From Pomphorhynchus laevis (Eukaryota; Acanthocephala; Palaeacanthocephala; Echinorhynchida; Pomphorhynchidae): DNA of 64,000 bases. Position 1 is the first letter of the stretch; each line of letters opens with the position of its first letter. Position numbers and translations under genes: made by a program. Shown piece after piece: positions 33,383 to 44,765 of this stretch. Where the stretch lies: contig WNNJ02002937.1 of NCBI GenBank assembly GCA_012934845.2, positions 106,000-169,999 on the forward strand, in the 5' to 3' direction. Under the pieces are notes generated by a model. That model searched no databases and was not told the DNA's origin. It saw nothing but the letters and a program-made list of their open reading frames with translations.

Positions 33383-33853
33383 ATGAGCATCGTGATATGC
33401 AGGAAGTGGACTGCCTTCCCGAGCCTGAACGAGGCAGTTGATACGTCACTGTTGCAGGTGCTGCTTGGCGATCCTCAAAAGATCACGCTTTATAACTGCT
33501 TCCGCAGTCCAACTATGGTTCAAATGCCGGACTATGAGCAAATGATCATTCCATTTTTCTCGAGGCTGATTGAGAGTATCGATCGGCAATGGATTTCCAA
33601 CTTTGACAACAGGAACCGTCCGGCATCTGACATTTCAATGGCGAGCGAATTGAGTATTGTTGCAGCTTGGCAGAGACAGAATAACGTCGTTGGCGATGGA
33701 TTCAGTATAGCTGCCCTTTGTGGACGACATTCCTGTGAGCGCGGTCAATCACAGGCAATTTGTGACTTCCCTTCCAGAATTAGAAGCTCCGACAAAACGA
33801 CGCAACATGCGGATAATATACCGGACATCACCAGGGAACGTCTCGTTGACTAG
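33383..33853 (+). CDS. Unrecognised 156-residue ORF in a duplicated segment
   Basis: The frame reads MSIVICRKWTAFPSLNEAVD ... NITRERLVD-like to its end (ITRERLVD) without a break and has a close relative at 18,615-19,100 that carries a stop. G+C is high for the window, as in the LINEs. I find no catalytic motif, signal or membrane segment. It lies next to the 3' end of a canonical PLE in both copies, on the opposite strand. It may be part of an unknown mobile element, or the opposite strand may be the coding one. Confidence 0.4.
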   Translation: MSIVICRKWTAFPSLNEAVDTSLLQVLLGDPQKITLYNCFRSPTMVQMPDYEQMIIPFFSRLIESIDRQWISNFDNRNRPASDISMASELSIVAAWQRQNNVVGDGFSIAALCGRHSCERGQSQAICDFPSRIRSSDKTTQHADNIPDITRERLVD

Positions 33854-33999
33854 CGGACAGGATATACATCTTTGACGTGCCGGTTTGCCAGGTTATTAAA
33901 GCAGTGACTTCAATTTATACTTTTTAAATTTATTACTTCTGTGACGTTTAAATTTTATTTTAAATAGTGTTCTATACCATTAAAAAAATAGTGTAATAT

Positions 34000-35060
34000 T
34001 ATAATAATTATAATTAAATTTAAAATTGTAATCGGATTTATTATTTAGCATTAAATTAGGTTCTTTTTTTTAATAAAATACGCTTCTTGAATAATGCGAG
34101 ATATCAAGTTACTTTCAAATGATAAAATAGATGCATTTTCAAAATCAACGGAATGATTCAAACTAACAAAATGCTGAGCAACAGCACTATAATTGGTCCC
34201 TTTACGTACATTATAATTATGTTGTTTAATACGTTAAACCAAAGCTTGACCCGTTTGACTAACATATATCTGTTCGCATTCTTTACAAGGTATTTTATAA
34301 ACAATGGCATCTTTGTTAAAATATGGTTTACGCTTAAAAATGTTGTAAAGTTTAGGTAATTTTCTGTTAAAAATGTGCACTTTGTTAATACAACTATTTT
34401 TTATGTTATTGTTAATAAACTTTGAAAATACTGAATTCCACTTGTTACTAACAAAAGTTATTCCTATATGATGTAATCTTTTTTCAAGACCAAACACTTT
34501 ATTTTTATGCGCTAAAGATTTAAGTTTAACTTTCTTAATTGCCTAAAGCGGAAAACCACTTTTTAGTAAATTATGTGTGATAGCCTTTTCTCTTTCACAA
34601 ATTAAGTGATAGTTAGAACAGATAAGACTGTAACGTAGGTAATGTGACGCATCAGCGGAAATCATTCAAATAGTTGGAACGTTTGAGGTCCACGAAAACT
34701 ATATTAGTCCCTGTACCAAATGTGCACTTTGTTAACATTCTTATTGTGCACGTTGTTAACATTCTTGTTAATGGGCACCTGTTTGAAGAATAGAAGAATT
34801 AACCAAGACATCGAGAAAATATATACCCATGTTAGATTCAGGATAAATGCACCACTGAATTCGAGAATCCCTATAATTTAGGGTATGGGTAAGGAAATCC
34901 TGTGTAACGCCACTATGAGCAATCAAAAATACATCGTCAACATAACGAAACCACCTGACAACTCCAATACTATTGACAATGAAATTTTCAATTTCTCATG
35001 TATAGTTCGAACAATGCAGGAGCAAGAGGGTTGTCCATTGTCAATCAATCGAGCTGATCC
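34000..35060 (-). pseudogene. Canonical PLE 3' half, relative of 19.3-22.0 kb
   Basis: The minus strand holds the RT end (34,880-35,060, with LAPALF-like text) and the GIY-YIG domain at 34,234-34,497 (AIVYKIPCKECEQIYVSQTG; the YIG-type Gly is Ser). It gives the empty-site version of the LINE insertion at 19.73 kb, since GATGTAATCTTTTTTC is single here. Frames are broken. Confidence 0.75.
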
Positions 35061-35069
35061 CACATTACA

Positions 35070-35885
35070 GATTCAATGCAGGATCAAGAAACTATCTAGG
35101 AGGTTAAGTTTAGACCCTTATCGCATAAAAATAATCTTTGGTCCTGAAAAATTACATCATATAGTAATAACTTTTGTTAGTAACAAGTGGAATTCAGTTT
35201 TTTCGATGTTTAACAATAACATAAAAAATAGTAGTGTTGCCAAAGTGCACATTTTTAACAGAAAATTACTTGAACTTCACGACTTATTTGAATGTAAATT
35301 GTATTTTAACAAAGATATTTTGTAAATAATAAGATATTTAGGTATCTATAATAGGTATTTATAAGATACATTGTAAAGCATGTGAACAGGTATGTGTTGG
35401 TCAAACCGGTCAAGGTTTGGATAAACTTATTAAACAACATAATTATAATGTACATAAGGGGACCACTTCTAGTGCCGTTCTCAGCATTTTGTTAGTTTGA
35501 ATCATTCCGTTGATTTTGAAAATGCATCTATATTATCATTTGAAAGTAACTTGTTATGTTGCATTATTCAAAACACGTGTTTTATCCAAAAAGAACCTAA
35601 TTTAATGCTTAATAATAAATCCGATTACAACCCAAAATTCAATTATAATTAATCATTCCAATATTACATTATTTTAATTTTTCAATTCCTTTGTTTTTTC
35701 CAATTCTATTATTATTTTGTTTTGGTTTAGAATAAATTATAATTAATTACTCTATTATTACATTGTTTTTATTATTCAATTCGTTGGTTTTTATCACTTG
35801 TTTTATGGTTTCGCTTTTATTTTGTTTTATGATTTTGTTTTTTCTTGTTCTTTTTTCCTTTTGTTTGTTTTAAAAAGTGTAAAAG
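35070..35885 (+). pseudogene. Inverted PLE segment: GIY-YIG and 3' UTR
   Basis: Plus-strand sequence from about 35,090 repeats the same GIY-YIG region found on the minus strand at 34,080-34,720 (LHHIVITFVSNKWNSVFS, then CEQVCVGQTGQG at 35,380) and runs on into the 3' UTR to about 35,885. The two lie head to head around 35,065. Confidence 0.75.
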
Positions 35886-36974
35886 GACACATTCGCCCAC
35901 TATGTCCAAACTTGGGTTCAAAAAACTTGCAGTACGAACGTTGATTTGCGGAGTATCTGATGTTGCTCTAAAGCAAACTCCGTAACTAACAATCTAAATG
36001 TTATCAATAATTTTTTCAGTTTGTGGACTTCTCGATACTGGTTTCTCTCAGACTATCGTTCGCTGGAATATTTTGACTTACGATACGTCACAACGTCTTG
36101 TTAAAAGGTCAGTACAAATGATAAAAGATGAAATAGTTTATTTCGATGAAGTCAAAGATACATTTTCTTTCAATGAACAATAATTACATGTTACTGTGCT
36201 AGTATCAGACTGCTTAGTAGCTAACTACGGTGTCTTACTTGGTATCTATTTCATTGAACATATTGGAAGGATAACAATTAAATGTTTATAAACTCCACAA
36301 AAAGTTGCTGTGTAAAACATTTAAGTCTGATTGTTGGTTTTGAAAATCAATCAAGCCCAACTTTTCTATCAATATCCCATGCAGCAAAGAACCCCGAAAA
36401 TGTGGTGATCGATAAGGATTTTGCGGCTAAATTCTTTAAAGGGTCTTGGGAGGTGAGATAGAATTGGGCGGGTTCATTACTTTACTACGGGGAAATAAAA
36501 GGATACATTCCGTTACTAGCTTTTAGAAATGTTAACAAGAACAAAGTGCAACCGGTATTGGACTTTCGTGAACTAAATTCGTTCGTGTCAGATCATTCAG
36601 CTGAAAGTCAAGTGTGCTCGAACACGATAAGGGAATGGCTTAAGGTGAGAAAAATGTGAGTATACTCGATCTTCGCTCTGCCTACCTTCAAATACGTGCT
36701 CATCGATCCCTGTGAAAGTATCAAATCGTCTAGTATAAAGGTCGCAACAACACCTTAGCAAGATTAGGTTTTGGTCTAAATGTTGTTCCAAAAATTATGG
36801 TTTCCATTCTACGACACGTTCTGGCATTAGATCCGTTGGTAGCGTGCTAAACGAGCTTTTACATTCACGATATTCTAGTAATGAATAGTCGCGTTTTGAA
36901 TGAGCATGTGAGTAAATATCTTGCTCGGTATGGACTATAATGTAAGCCTGCAGTGTTCTTGGCGCAAATTTTTG

Positions 36975-37360
36975 TTTTGGAACTGCGGATCTCTCAAGAT
37001 CGTGACAAGCTCGTTACTTTTCGTCTCATCGCTGTCGGCTCCCCATCGTTCATCAACCTTCCTTTCTTAGACGATACTCGCCCCACCTCGCTTTCGCTTC
37101 GTTCATGTCATACCCTCTTACTCCACGTTCCTAATTAATCCAACAACTACGGTCTCCGATCCTTCCTCGTGGCCGCCTCCCTCGCCTGGAATCAACTCCC
37201 TCTCGACGTCCGCCGCGCCTCTTCCTTTATCACATTCAAACACCTCCTCCGTTCACACCTTCTCGACACTTGATTCACAGTTTTGTTTTGTTGTGGTCAT
37301 GTAAGCGTGCGCTGGCACGCATTTGCCACGTTAAAATAAATCTTTTTTCAAGCTAATATG
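36975..37360 (+). pseudogene. CR1/L2-like LINE 3' end
   Basis: The plus strand reads VTFRLIAVGSPSFINLPFLD, TSLSLRSCHTLLLHVPN and AWNQLPLDV ... FKHLLRSHLLDT, matching the C-terminus of the LINE at 58,603-59,136. It ends in a 3' hairpin (GCGTGC-GCTG-GCACGC, 37,303-37,318) and TTTGCCACGTTAAAA. It is a 5'-truncated insertion into the LTR fossil. Confidence 0.85.
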
Positions 37361-37698
37361 GACTAGATCCAAGGAGATCAGAGATGTAGATGTGGATGGA
37401 ATAACAAAGAGATCGTTGTTTGCTATATGTAAAAGTTTGATTGGACATTTTCCCATTACAAGATTGCTTCGTCCATGCTGCAGTTATTTGAAAAGAATAG
37501 CAAACGCGTATCAGTGGGACGGGACTTTAGATGAAAAGACAAAGTAATGTTTAAAAATATGGTTGCAAGATTAAAGGAGGACGACCCTGTGAGAGGAGCA
37601 TGAAGGGTAAATAATAGATTTTAAATAGTTGAAACTGATCAATTATTGATAAATAATTATTGGAGCTGGATCAAAGGAAAGAAGAAATTATTTTTGAT

Positions 37699-37726
37699 AT
37701 TTCGCTAACTACTGTTAGCATCTTCA
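37699..37726 (-). ncRNA. Hammerhead-like core (TTATTGGAGCTGG family)
   Basis: CTGAAGA, GCTAAC-AGTA-GTTAGC, GAAA on the minus strand, within the repeat that begins TTATTGGAGCTGGATC at 37,668. A perfect 14-bp palindrome (AATGACACCCTGTT and complement) follows at about 37,775-37,810. Confidence 0.5.
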
Positions 37727-38999
37727 GAAAATTAACATTTCTAAATAATAACATTTCTAAATAATAACATTCCTAATGACACCCTGTTATAACGAAACAG
37801 GGTGTCATTTGGGGCGATGCGAGCTCCCTGACGATAGACGTGTCTCAAAATAGGCGGGACTTTAGTCGAGAATGCATCATGGTTTAGAGTTGCCGACGAT
37901 CCACATCACATAAATTTGGCAGAATGCAATCGTTAAAGGTTTGAGCTTAGCGCTAGATTAGAATTGAAAAGATGTATCGATTATGACAGATTTTAAATGT
38001 GTATGTGGATGGGTAAAATCTGCTATAGAACAACTAAAACCGATACATATCAAGGGTAATTCGGCACCGCTAGTAAAAAAGGAGATTGGCAATTATACGG
38101 TCTTTACAAGAAGAGTGTAATCTAAGATTTCATATCGATTTGGTGACAAGCCCCGAAAATAAAGCAGAGGCACTTACTAGAGTTCCAGCGAATTGGTTCA
38201 AGATTAGAACAAGCTCGAGCCCGCGTGTGTTTTCGGCTCACGTTGCTATTGAAGACATTAAAAGATAACACGAAAGGCATCACTTGGGTGTTGATCATTG
38301 TTTGTATTTAGCGAGAAGATCTTTAGGAGCGGATGTCCGTCTGGAAGACTTCAATAACGTGGTACGAAATTGTATCAATTGTCAATCGATTGATTCAGCT
38401 CCAATACACTGGAGATAATTATAATTAGGAGTATAGGTTTAACTGGAAAATACGTTCTATTGACGTTACACATTATAAGGGGTAGGATTATTTATCGATC
38501 ATCGATGCCGGACTGGACCGATTTACTATATGAAAGGAATTCAAAAGTATGACTGTTCCTGAAATTATATCGAAACTTTTGAAAGTATTTTATGAGTGAG
38601 GCTTTCCTGTAGAAATAATTGCGGACAACGCGACGGGGTTTCGTGCTCAAGAATTTTGAGAATTTACTAATCAAAATAGGATCGAGGTTATACATCGTTG
38701 CGCTTACAAACCTAACACCAACGGGATTATAGAACGTTGTCACTGCACAATCAAACGAATGTGTGCGCGAACATCAGAATCTGTGCGATAAATGGTATTT
38801 TGGTACAATGCGTCTCTCAAAAATGATACAAACCAAGGAACTGCGCCAATGAGCAAAGTGTACAAATATGACTGGATTTCCGACATCGAATCGCGGAATA
38901 AGTACAGTAAGGGCACACTTGAGGAGGATTCACTATCCCTACATAGTTATGGAGCCACTCAATCACATCAACTAATCCCGCCTTGAGAAGACTTTAAGA

Positions 39000-40290
39000 G
39001 CAGAGATGTATCTGTCACAGATATTCTTAACTCCTAAAGGCCTCTTCCAGGTACCTCAAAATCCGTCTCTCCACTCTCTTCTCGTGTCTGTCAGATTTTG
39101 ACAGCCGAACAAAGAAGAGAAGTGGTTGTCACAATGCTTTAAGCCACCCCTTCCGATGTGGCTGGCATCAACATTAGTAAAAGAGTTTTTGTTTTTAAGA
39201 AAAATCCGGTCTCTTGTCTGAAAGACCTGCGACCCATTTCGATTCAGAATTCCCTCGTGTCGATTTACGAAAACGCGCTTGCGCGTAAAATCCTTGATCA
39301 ACTAAGTAGGCGATATTTAATCCCACTAGGCTTCCATGGGTTCGTCAAAGGTCGCTCGGTCCATTCAGCTGTGGGTGAAATGCATCAGTTTTGTCAGGAT
39401 AATAGTCATCAACTTGCTGTGGCTGTTTTCCTTGATTTTTCTGCTGTATTTGACCGCATCTCCATTTCCTTTGTTATCTCTTCCCTCAGGTCCCTTGGAT
39501 TGCCTGCTAGAATTGTTAACATGGTGGAGATACTGCTGTACACCAAGCGATGCTATTATGAGGACGACCCTGATACGCATCAGTTCTACCCTATTACGGG
39601 TGTGCCCCAAAAGATCACCTTATTCTCCTATCTTGTTTTTTGATGCCTCCATCAAAATATTTAAACGCGAACAACATTTAGTGGTATACGCTGATAATAA
39701 CACATCCCTGTTCTCTGGACGCAGGTGCAAAGACGTAGTTTCGGACATCATCCGATTCTTCTTAAGATTAAAAGATGAGTTAACTCGGTCCAATCTTATT
39801 TTAAACTCCGCCAAATCGCATGTGGTAGTCTTTAATGGCACCCCTGCAACAAAGCAAAATCTTAAGATATTAACACTCTATGCCCTCTCCTTCATTTTGA
39901 CTAATCAATCTCTCCCTACCTTCACGAATTGAGTAAAATACCTGGGTTAACCGTAACGGTGAACTGGTTTGCGAAAGCTGACCTGGATAGACTTAAACGT
40001 GTCCTGAAGAGATCTAGTTGAACCCTGCAACGGGTCCAACATATGTCATTCAAAGGGAAAAACCAGGTGCGCCTGTGGGGCACTTGGGCTATCTCAGGAT
40101 TAGTCTTCTTTTCTACAGGACGTTCTCCAGAGCAAAGGCTAAGGTTTCTCAAGCTTATCGTCTCTCGATTACCCAGCATAGTCCGCCTCGATTGAACTCT
40201 TCGAGGGGTGAAAAAACCGAGTGGTTTAGACGGAAGGCGGCGTTTTGGTTGGCTGGAGGGCTCAGATCCCACTGGACCTGAGACCATAAG
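39000..40290 (+). pseudogene. LINE reverse transcriptase of uncertain clade
   Basis: Frame 39,158-39,643 reads LKDLRPISIQNSLVSIYENA, GFVKGRSVHSAV, and motif A as AVAVFLDFSAVFDRIS. Motif B is degenerate (GVPQKITLFSY). In the next frame (39,336-39,932) motif C reads VVYADNNTSLFS, with the second Asp replaced by Asn, then LILNSAKSHVVVFNGTPA. The 39,940-40,280 part is the thumb (LTVTVNWFAKADLDRLKR). No endonuclease is seen. Dead by frameshift and by the motif C change. Confidence 0.7.
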
Positions 40291-41381
40291 GATGAGGACT
40301 TAAAAACGGAAGGATGAAAGAAGATTTCTGTCATATTTTTATTTTCTTTTTCTTTAACTGAAAACTTTATCTCATGTATTATTGTTTTAAGAGAATCTTT
40401 ATTATTACATTTATTTAACCTACATTCATTTAACCTTTCGCATTCATTTAACCTACATTTGATAAAAAGGAGTTATTAGAATGAAGTAATTATCGAATGT
40501 ATGTGATGGATCAATTCATTCTACCTGACAACACAAAGAATCCACTGTAGATTTTATCAAGATAAGCATCCGTTCGCACTGTAAAGTTAAGGACATGTTT
40601 TTGTCTGGTTGAAGCGGCAGCATCACAATTTAACAGATTAAAGTCATTAGCTAAAATAATATTATTATTTCTTTAAATTTCGTTTATCATATTCTCTATA
40701 ACTAAGAGTGCAACATCATGCATACCACTTTATTTATTTTATTTTAAATTGTATTAATTTATAACAATTTTTTAATTTATAAATTATAAATTGGCCACGT
40801 TTCTTATTTGTAGTATTTTGCTTTTAAAAAGACGGATGTTATTTCAAAAAATTCGCTTTCAGCTATTTAATTTACATCCCTATCTACCGCTATTTTTTGT
40901 TCGCTTTCAGCTATTTAATTTACATCCCTATCTACCGCTATTTTTTGATTAGGTATTATTCTTGGATTGTCGTTTCTAACATGTGTAATACAAGTGTTTG
41001 CAAATCGTACGAGACCACTGATAATGTCGCTCTATCATCCAAGTGAACACATCAAACGTGTGTATCAACTACATCAAGAAATGTTGATCGAAAGAAAATG
41101 TAAAATCACTTTTTGTAGGAATAACAATCTATCTTAAATGTTTAGTACATGTTTTTAAAATATTTGACCACGCAAACTCAAAAATTATAGGACGCGATTC
41201 AATGCAATTTTGGTGGGCAGTTCGTAAAAGGTAGAAAACGGTGTTTGTAAAATTGGTCATTGCTTAACAATTTAGCCATAACCACATTGGTTATTTTCTG
41301 GTGCTTTAAGTACTTTTAATATATGGTCAAGTAAACGGGAAGCTTTTAAAAGCTATAATAATACCATTAAGATACTTATTT
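40291..41381. other. AT-rich stretch with a 48-bp tandem duplication
   Basis: No gene is supported. At 40,852-40,899 and 40,900-40,947 a 48-base unit (starts TTCGCTTTCAGCTATTTAAT) is repeated exactly, head to tail. Confidence 0.7.
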
Positions 41382-41740
41382 AAATCAGCTAACTGAGTCT
41401 ACGTATTTAATATAATCATAAACTAAACAAAACATAATAATGCTAAATCAAAATTTAATAATTAAATAATAAAATTAATAATTGTTTTTAGATTTTTTAT
41501 AATTTAAATCAAGTTAAAATAAAAAATTGAAATTTAAACTAAACGTAATTTTAATGAATAGACTAATAAATAACATACGTTGTATCAGAATAAGAATTAG
41601 AGGTCATCAGGAGTAACTGCTATGCTATCAGGTTTCGGCCCCTAACTCATCTACCCAGCATAGCAGCGGGGCCAAATACATGCTATTAATGTATTTCCTC
41701 TGATATAACTATCTAGTATCTTATTCTAATACAAAGTATA
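41382..41740 (-). repeat. Naiad-type PLE 3' UTR with pseudoknot candidate
   Basis: This is the tail of the 41.4-44.5 kb copy. It contains GGCCCC/GGGGCC and CTGCTATG/CATAGCAG in crossing order within 41,616-41,673 and ends at the shared terminus (41,382-41,406). Confidence 0.75.
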
Positions 41741-42328
41741 TTATTTATTATCCATCCATAAAAATTTACCACTTAAGAGTTTAAATTTATTCTTTATATT
41801 ATTGTGTTGATTTATATATTTTACTATTTTCTGCTTGATGTTATTTTTATAGTAACCTAGTTTAAAATATGTATCTATTAAATTATTTAAATGATTTTGA
41901 AGAAAGCCAATATCATTACATATTGTTGCAATTCTTAAAATTTCATTATTTAATGTATTATATTTTATATTATATGGTATGCATGAATGCTCATGCAAAA
42001 ATATGTTTTTTGTAAATTTAAATATGTCATCTTTACGATATAAATTAATAGTAGTTTTAGTTAATGTTAATTTAATGTTCATATCTAGATATACACCTTC
42101 TTTATCATTAATATTGGTTTTGTTAAGAATAAGGCTTTCTGGATAAATGTGCTCACTAATTGAATAAAAATTATTAGAATTAAATACACATATATCATCA
42201 ATGTATCGAAACATATATTTCATATATTTATATTGTTTAGATTTAGTTTTTACACAGTTATGAACAAATTCATATTCTATAAAGCTTAAAAACAAGTCAG
42301 CTATAATTGGGCTACTATTACCACCCAT
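41741..42328 (-). CDS. Naiad-type PLE reverse transcriptase, C-terminal part
   Basis: A 195-codon frame from motif B (MGGNSSPIIADLFLSFIEYE) through motif C (YMFRYIDDICVF) to the end of the protein (FKLLSGKFLWMDNK). Both Asp of motif C are present. It is separated from the upstream 507-codon frame by an AT repeat and frame changes between 42,330 and 42,550. Confidence 0.85.
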   Translation of the reverse strand: MGGNSSPIIADLFLSFIEYEFVHNCVKTKSKQYKYMKYMFRYIDDICVFNSNNFYSISEHIYPESLILNKTNINDKEGVYLDMNIKLTLTKTTINLYRKDDIFKFTKNIFLHEHSCIPYNIKYNTLNNEILRIATICNDIGFLQNHLNNLIDTYFKLGYYKNNIKQKIVKYINQHNNIKNKFKLLSGKFLWMDNK

Positions 42329-42551
42329 TGGAACACCTTTTACTTGTCTAAATATAGATGTCCCTTACTTTTAAATAATTTTGATTTATCAAAATATTTA
42401 AGGATTCTATTAATTCAATTTTATCCATATATTTATATTTATTTGATGGTTTAATTTTTGTTAGATAGGTGTTATAATAATTAACATAATATATTATTAT
42501 ATAATAATAATTATTATCTCATATATATGTATATATGTTATAATTATTATC

Positions 42552-44075
42552 TCATATATATGTATATCTTTTTCCGAATATAAGGTTAATTAATTTTACT
42601 AACGCTTCTTTAATATCTACTAAATCTAGATTTGTATAAATCGTACTAAAATCGTATGTATTTATATTTTGAAAATTTATTCCTTTTGTCTGTTCTAAAA
42701 ATTCTTTTGTAGAATTAATACTGAAATAGTGTTTTATACCAGTATTAATTTCGATTACCTTGCAATATTTTTTAAAATGTGCTTTAATTACTTTAAGTAT
42801 TTTATTCATATAAACAGAAAGTGGTTTTAATGTACATTTAAACGCACTACATATGAACCTAGGTTTTATTGGATTTTTATGTAATTTTGGATTCCAATAT
42901 AATATAGGTATAGTTTTATTATCTAATTCAACCTTTATACCCTTTTTATCCATTATAGAACAGTGACTTGTAATAATTGTTTCTAAACTCAACTCACTAC
43001 GTTCATATGCTGGATTTAAATTTAAATCATTAGAATTAACCTCTTTCATTAGTATATCATAATAAAGCTTTTTGCATATGAAGACAAAGTTATTACCAGC
43101 TTTATCAATAGTTGTTATTATATAGTTATCCTTTAATTTAGTAAGTTCTTTATACATATCTTTATTAATTTTATCTTTCCTTTTATAATTGTTTGTTATT
43201 TTCATTTTATTTTTAATTTTATCAAATATATAATCTTTCCAAATGTTTATCTTAGATATATTCGAGCTTTCACTATTAATCAGCTTACTAAAGTAATCAT
43301 TTAAGTTATTATATAAGGAATTGTAATTTTTTTTGTCGTTGTTGTTATTTAATCTATATTTATACCCTTTTGATAGCAGCTTTCTTAATTCACAATTTTC
43401 AATTAATTCTAGATTATGGGTACATATATGTTCATTTATTTTATCAAAACTAAGACTTTTACAATTGCATTCTGTTTCCATTATGTTTCTAATATTATCG
43501 TTACATATTGATTTTAATTCTTTATTATAATTACAAATTTTTCGTCCTAATGGTGGTAGGAGTTTATACCTTATTTTAGGAATATATTTACTTAAATCTG
43601 ACCCTATTATTTCTTTACTTTTAGAATTATTTAAAAGTCCAGCTATATTTATGTTATCTATACATTTATTAATGAAGTTTATGGTTAATGTATATTTTCT
43701 ATTGTTATTATTAACATTTATTGTACGATTATAGTATTTTATATTACAATAACTGTCTATTATACAACTTAGCCTATCATAGTCGTTAATTAATTTTTGA
43801 TTTATTGAACATATGATATCTTTAGAAAAACTTCTTATATTTACATAAAGATCTTTTAGCTTATTATCTCTTAAAAGTTGTTTTAATATTTCTAATTGTT
43901 CATTTATATATATATATATCTTTTTTAATATTTTTAACTCTATTTTTCCTATTCCTTTTATCACCATGACTTCTTGGTTTGCGTTAATCGGATTATTATA
44001 ATATAGTTGTTTATTATGTATTATACTACTTCTGCCAATTCCTTGTACCACGTCATTTAATCCTAATGGGTACAT
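42552..44075 (-). CDS. Naiad-type PLE: linker and RT fingers to motif A
   Basis: This open frame of 507 codons is the longest in the window. It starts inside the GIY-YIG C-terminus (MYPLGLNDVVQGIGRSSIIH), runs through the linker (LPPLGRKICNYNKELKS, METECNCKSLSFDK), the DKG-like site as TIDKAGNNFVFICKK, then ILYWNPKLHKNPIKPRFICS and YMNKILKVIKAHFKKYCK, and ends after motif A (NTYDFSTIYTNLDLVDI). The first Met is probably internal to the original protein, since GIY-YIG coding lies directly upstream. The frame then falls into an AT repeat at 42,480-42,545. Confidence 0.85.
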   Translation of the reverse strand: MYPLGLNDVVQGIGRSSIIHNKQLYYNNPINANQEVMVIKGIGKIELKILKKIYIYINEQLEILKQLLRDNKLKDLYVNIRSFSKDIICSINQKLINDYDRLSCIIDSYCNIKYYNRTINVNNNNRKYTLTINFINKCIDNINIAGLLNNSKSKEIIGSDLSKYIPKIRYKLLPPLGRKICNYNKELKSICNDNIRNIMETECNCKSLSFDKINEHICTHNLELIENCELRKLLSKGYKYRLNNNNDKKNYNSLYNNLNDYFSKLINSESSNISKINIWKDYIFDKIKNKMKITNNYKRKDKINKDMYKELTKLKDNYIITTIDKAGNNFVFICKKLYYDILMKEVNSNDLNLNPAYERSELSLETIITSHCSIMDKKGIKVELDNKTIPILYWNPKLHKNPIKPRFICSAFKCTLKPLSVYMNKILKVIKAHFKKYCKVIEINTGIKHYFSINSTKEFLEQTKGINFQNINTYDFSTIYTNLDLVDIKEALVKLINLIFGKRYTYI

Positions 44076-44079
44076 GGAA

Positions 44080-44527
44080 TTAAGCGTTTTAATCCAAAAA
44101 TCTTCTTTTTCTAATAGTTTTTGATTTAATATTGAAATGTTTTCTTCGATAATATGTTCTAAAATAAATAATTTACAGTTTTTAATATCACGTCCTATTA
44201 ATCTTGTTTGACTATTAAAATATTGAACTATTGAAATATTAAACTATTGAAATATTGTTTGACTATTATGCAGTATGTGCTGCCTAAACCTAGTTTTTAA
44301 CATTTGATATGTTTTTCATATATTTGCAATCCACATGTACATTGTATTAGATACACTACACCTGCGGTATTGCAGTTACAATTATTATTAATATTTAACG
44401 AAAAACATTTGATTGTCGTATTACTTACAATACAATTATTATTTATAACATCACAAACTATACAATTTTTTCTGTTACATTTAAAAGATCTAAAATTGAA
44501 ATCATTAGTACTTACGTATTTTTCCAA
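44080..44527 (-). pseudogene. GIY-YIG domain of the 41.4-44.5 kb Naiad-type PLE, broken
   Basis: Frame 44,297-44,527 keeps the cysteine cluster and GVVYLIQCTCGLQ, but the YIG part is shifted (QIYEKHIKC). A repeat of about 50 bases made of ATTGAAATATTAAACT-like units replaces part of the domain at 44,208-44,262. The same insertion and frame change are found at 53,171-53,226, so the two copies share an ancestor that was already broken. Confidence 0.8.
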
Positions 44528-44531
44528 TATT

Positions 44532-44571
44532 GTTGACGCTTTTTTACGCTTTTACGCTTATTTACGCTTTT
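44532..44571 (-). repeat. AAGCGTAAA simple repeat at a PLE 5' edge
   Basis: On the minus strand, four to five irregular units of AAGCGTAAA directly precede the start of the truncated PLE. The leader found in other copies is missing. Confidence 0.6.
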
Positions 44572-44765
44572 TTACGATATTTTTACTATTTAATACAAAT
44601 TGTAGTGCAGCACAAATTACCACTGAATTATCTAACATTGCGGTATTAAACGAATTACGAATTTCCAGGAACTACTTGAATTATCAAAAATATTATATAA
44701 ATGATATTATATAAATATAATTTTAAATAGTTGATACTGATCCATTATTGATAAATAATTATTAG

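Larger units (their letters stand above)
35890..38990 (+). mobile_element. Ty3/Gypsy-like LTR retrotransposon fossil, broken
   Basis: Recognisable parts in plus-strand order are a zinc-knuckle remnant, an aspartic protease (LLDTG at about 36,030), reverse transcriptase (36,540-36,960), RNase H (about 37,820-38,210) and integrase with its HHCC finger and core (38,270-38,790). This order is that of Ty3/Gypsy. No LTRs were recognised. It is old and broken, with well over ten breaks. A LINE 3' end (36,975-37,360) and a short hammerhead-bearing repeat (about 37,620-37,740) have been inserted into it. Confidence 0.8.

Noticed and set aside
42480-42550. AT repeat as a replication origin or regulatory site
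   Set aside because: It interrupts PLE coding that is continuous in other copies, so it is best read as microsatellite growth.
44532-44571. Telomeric repeat array
   Set aside because: The units are irregular and only four or five in number, inside the window rather than at a sequence end.
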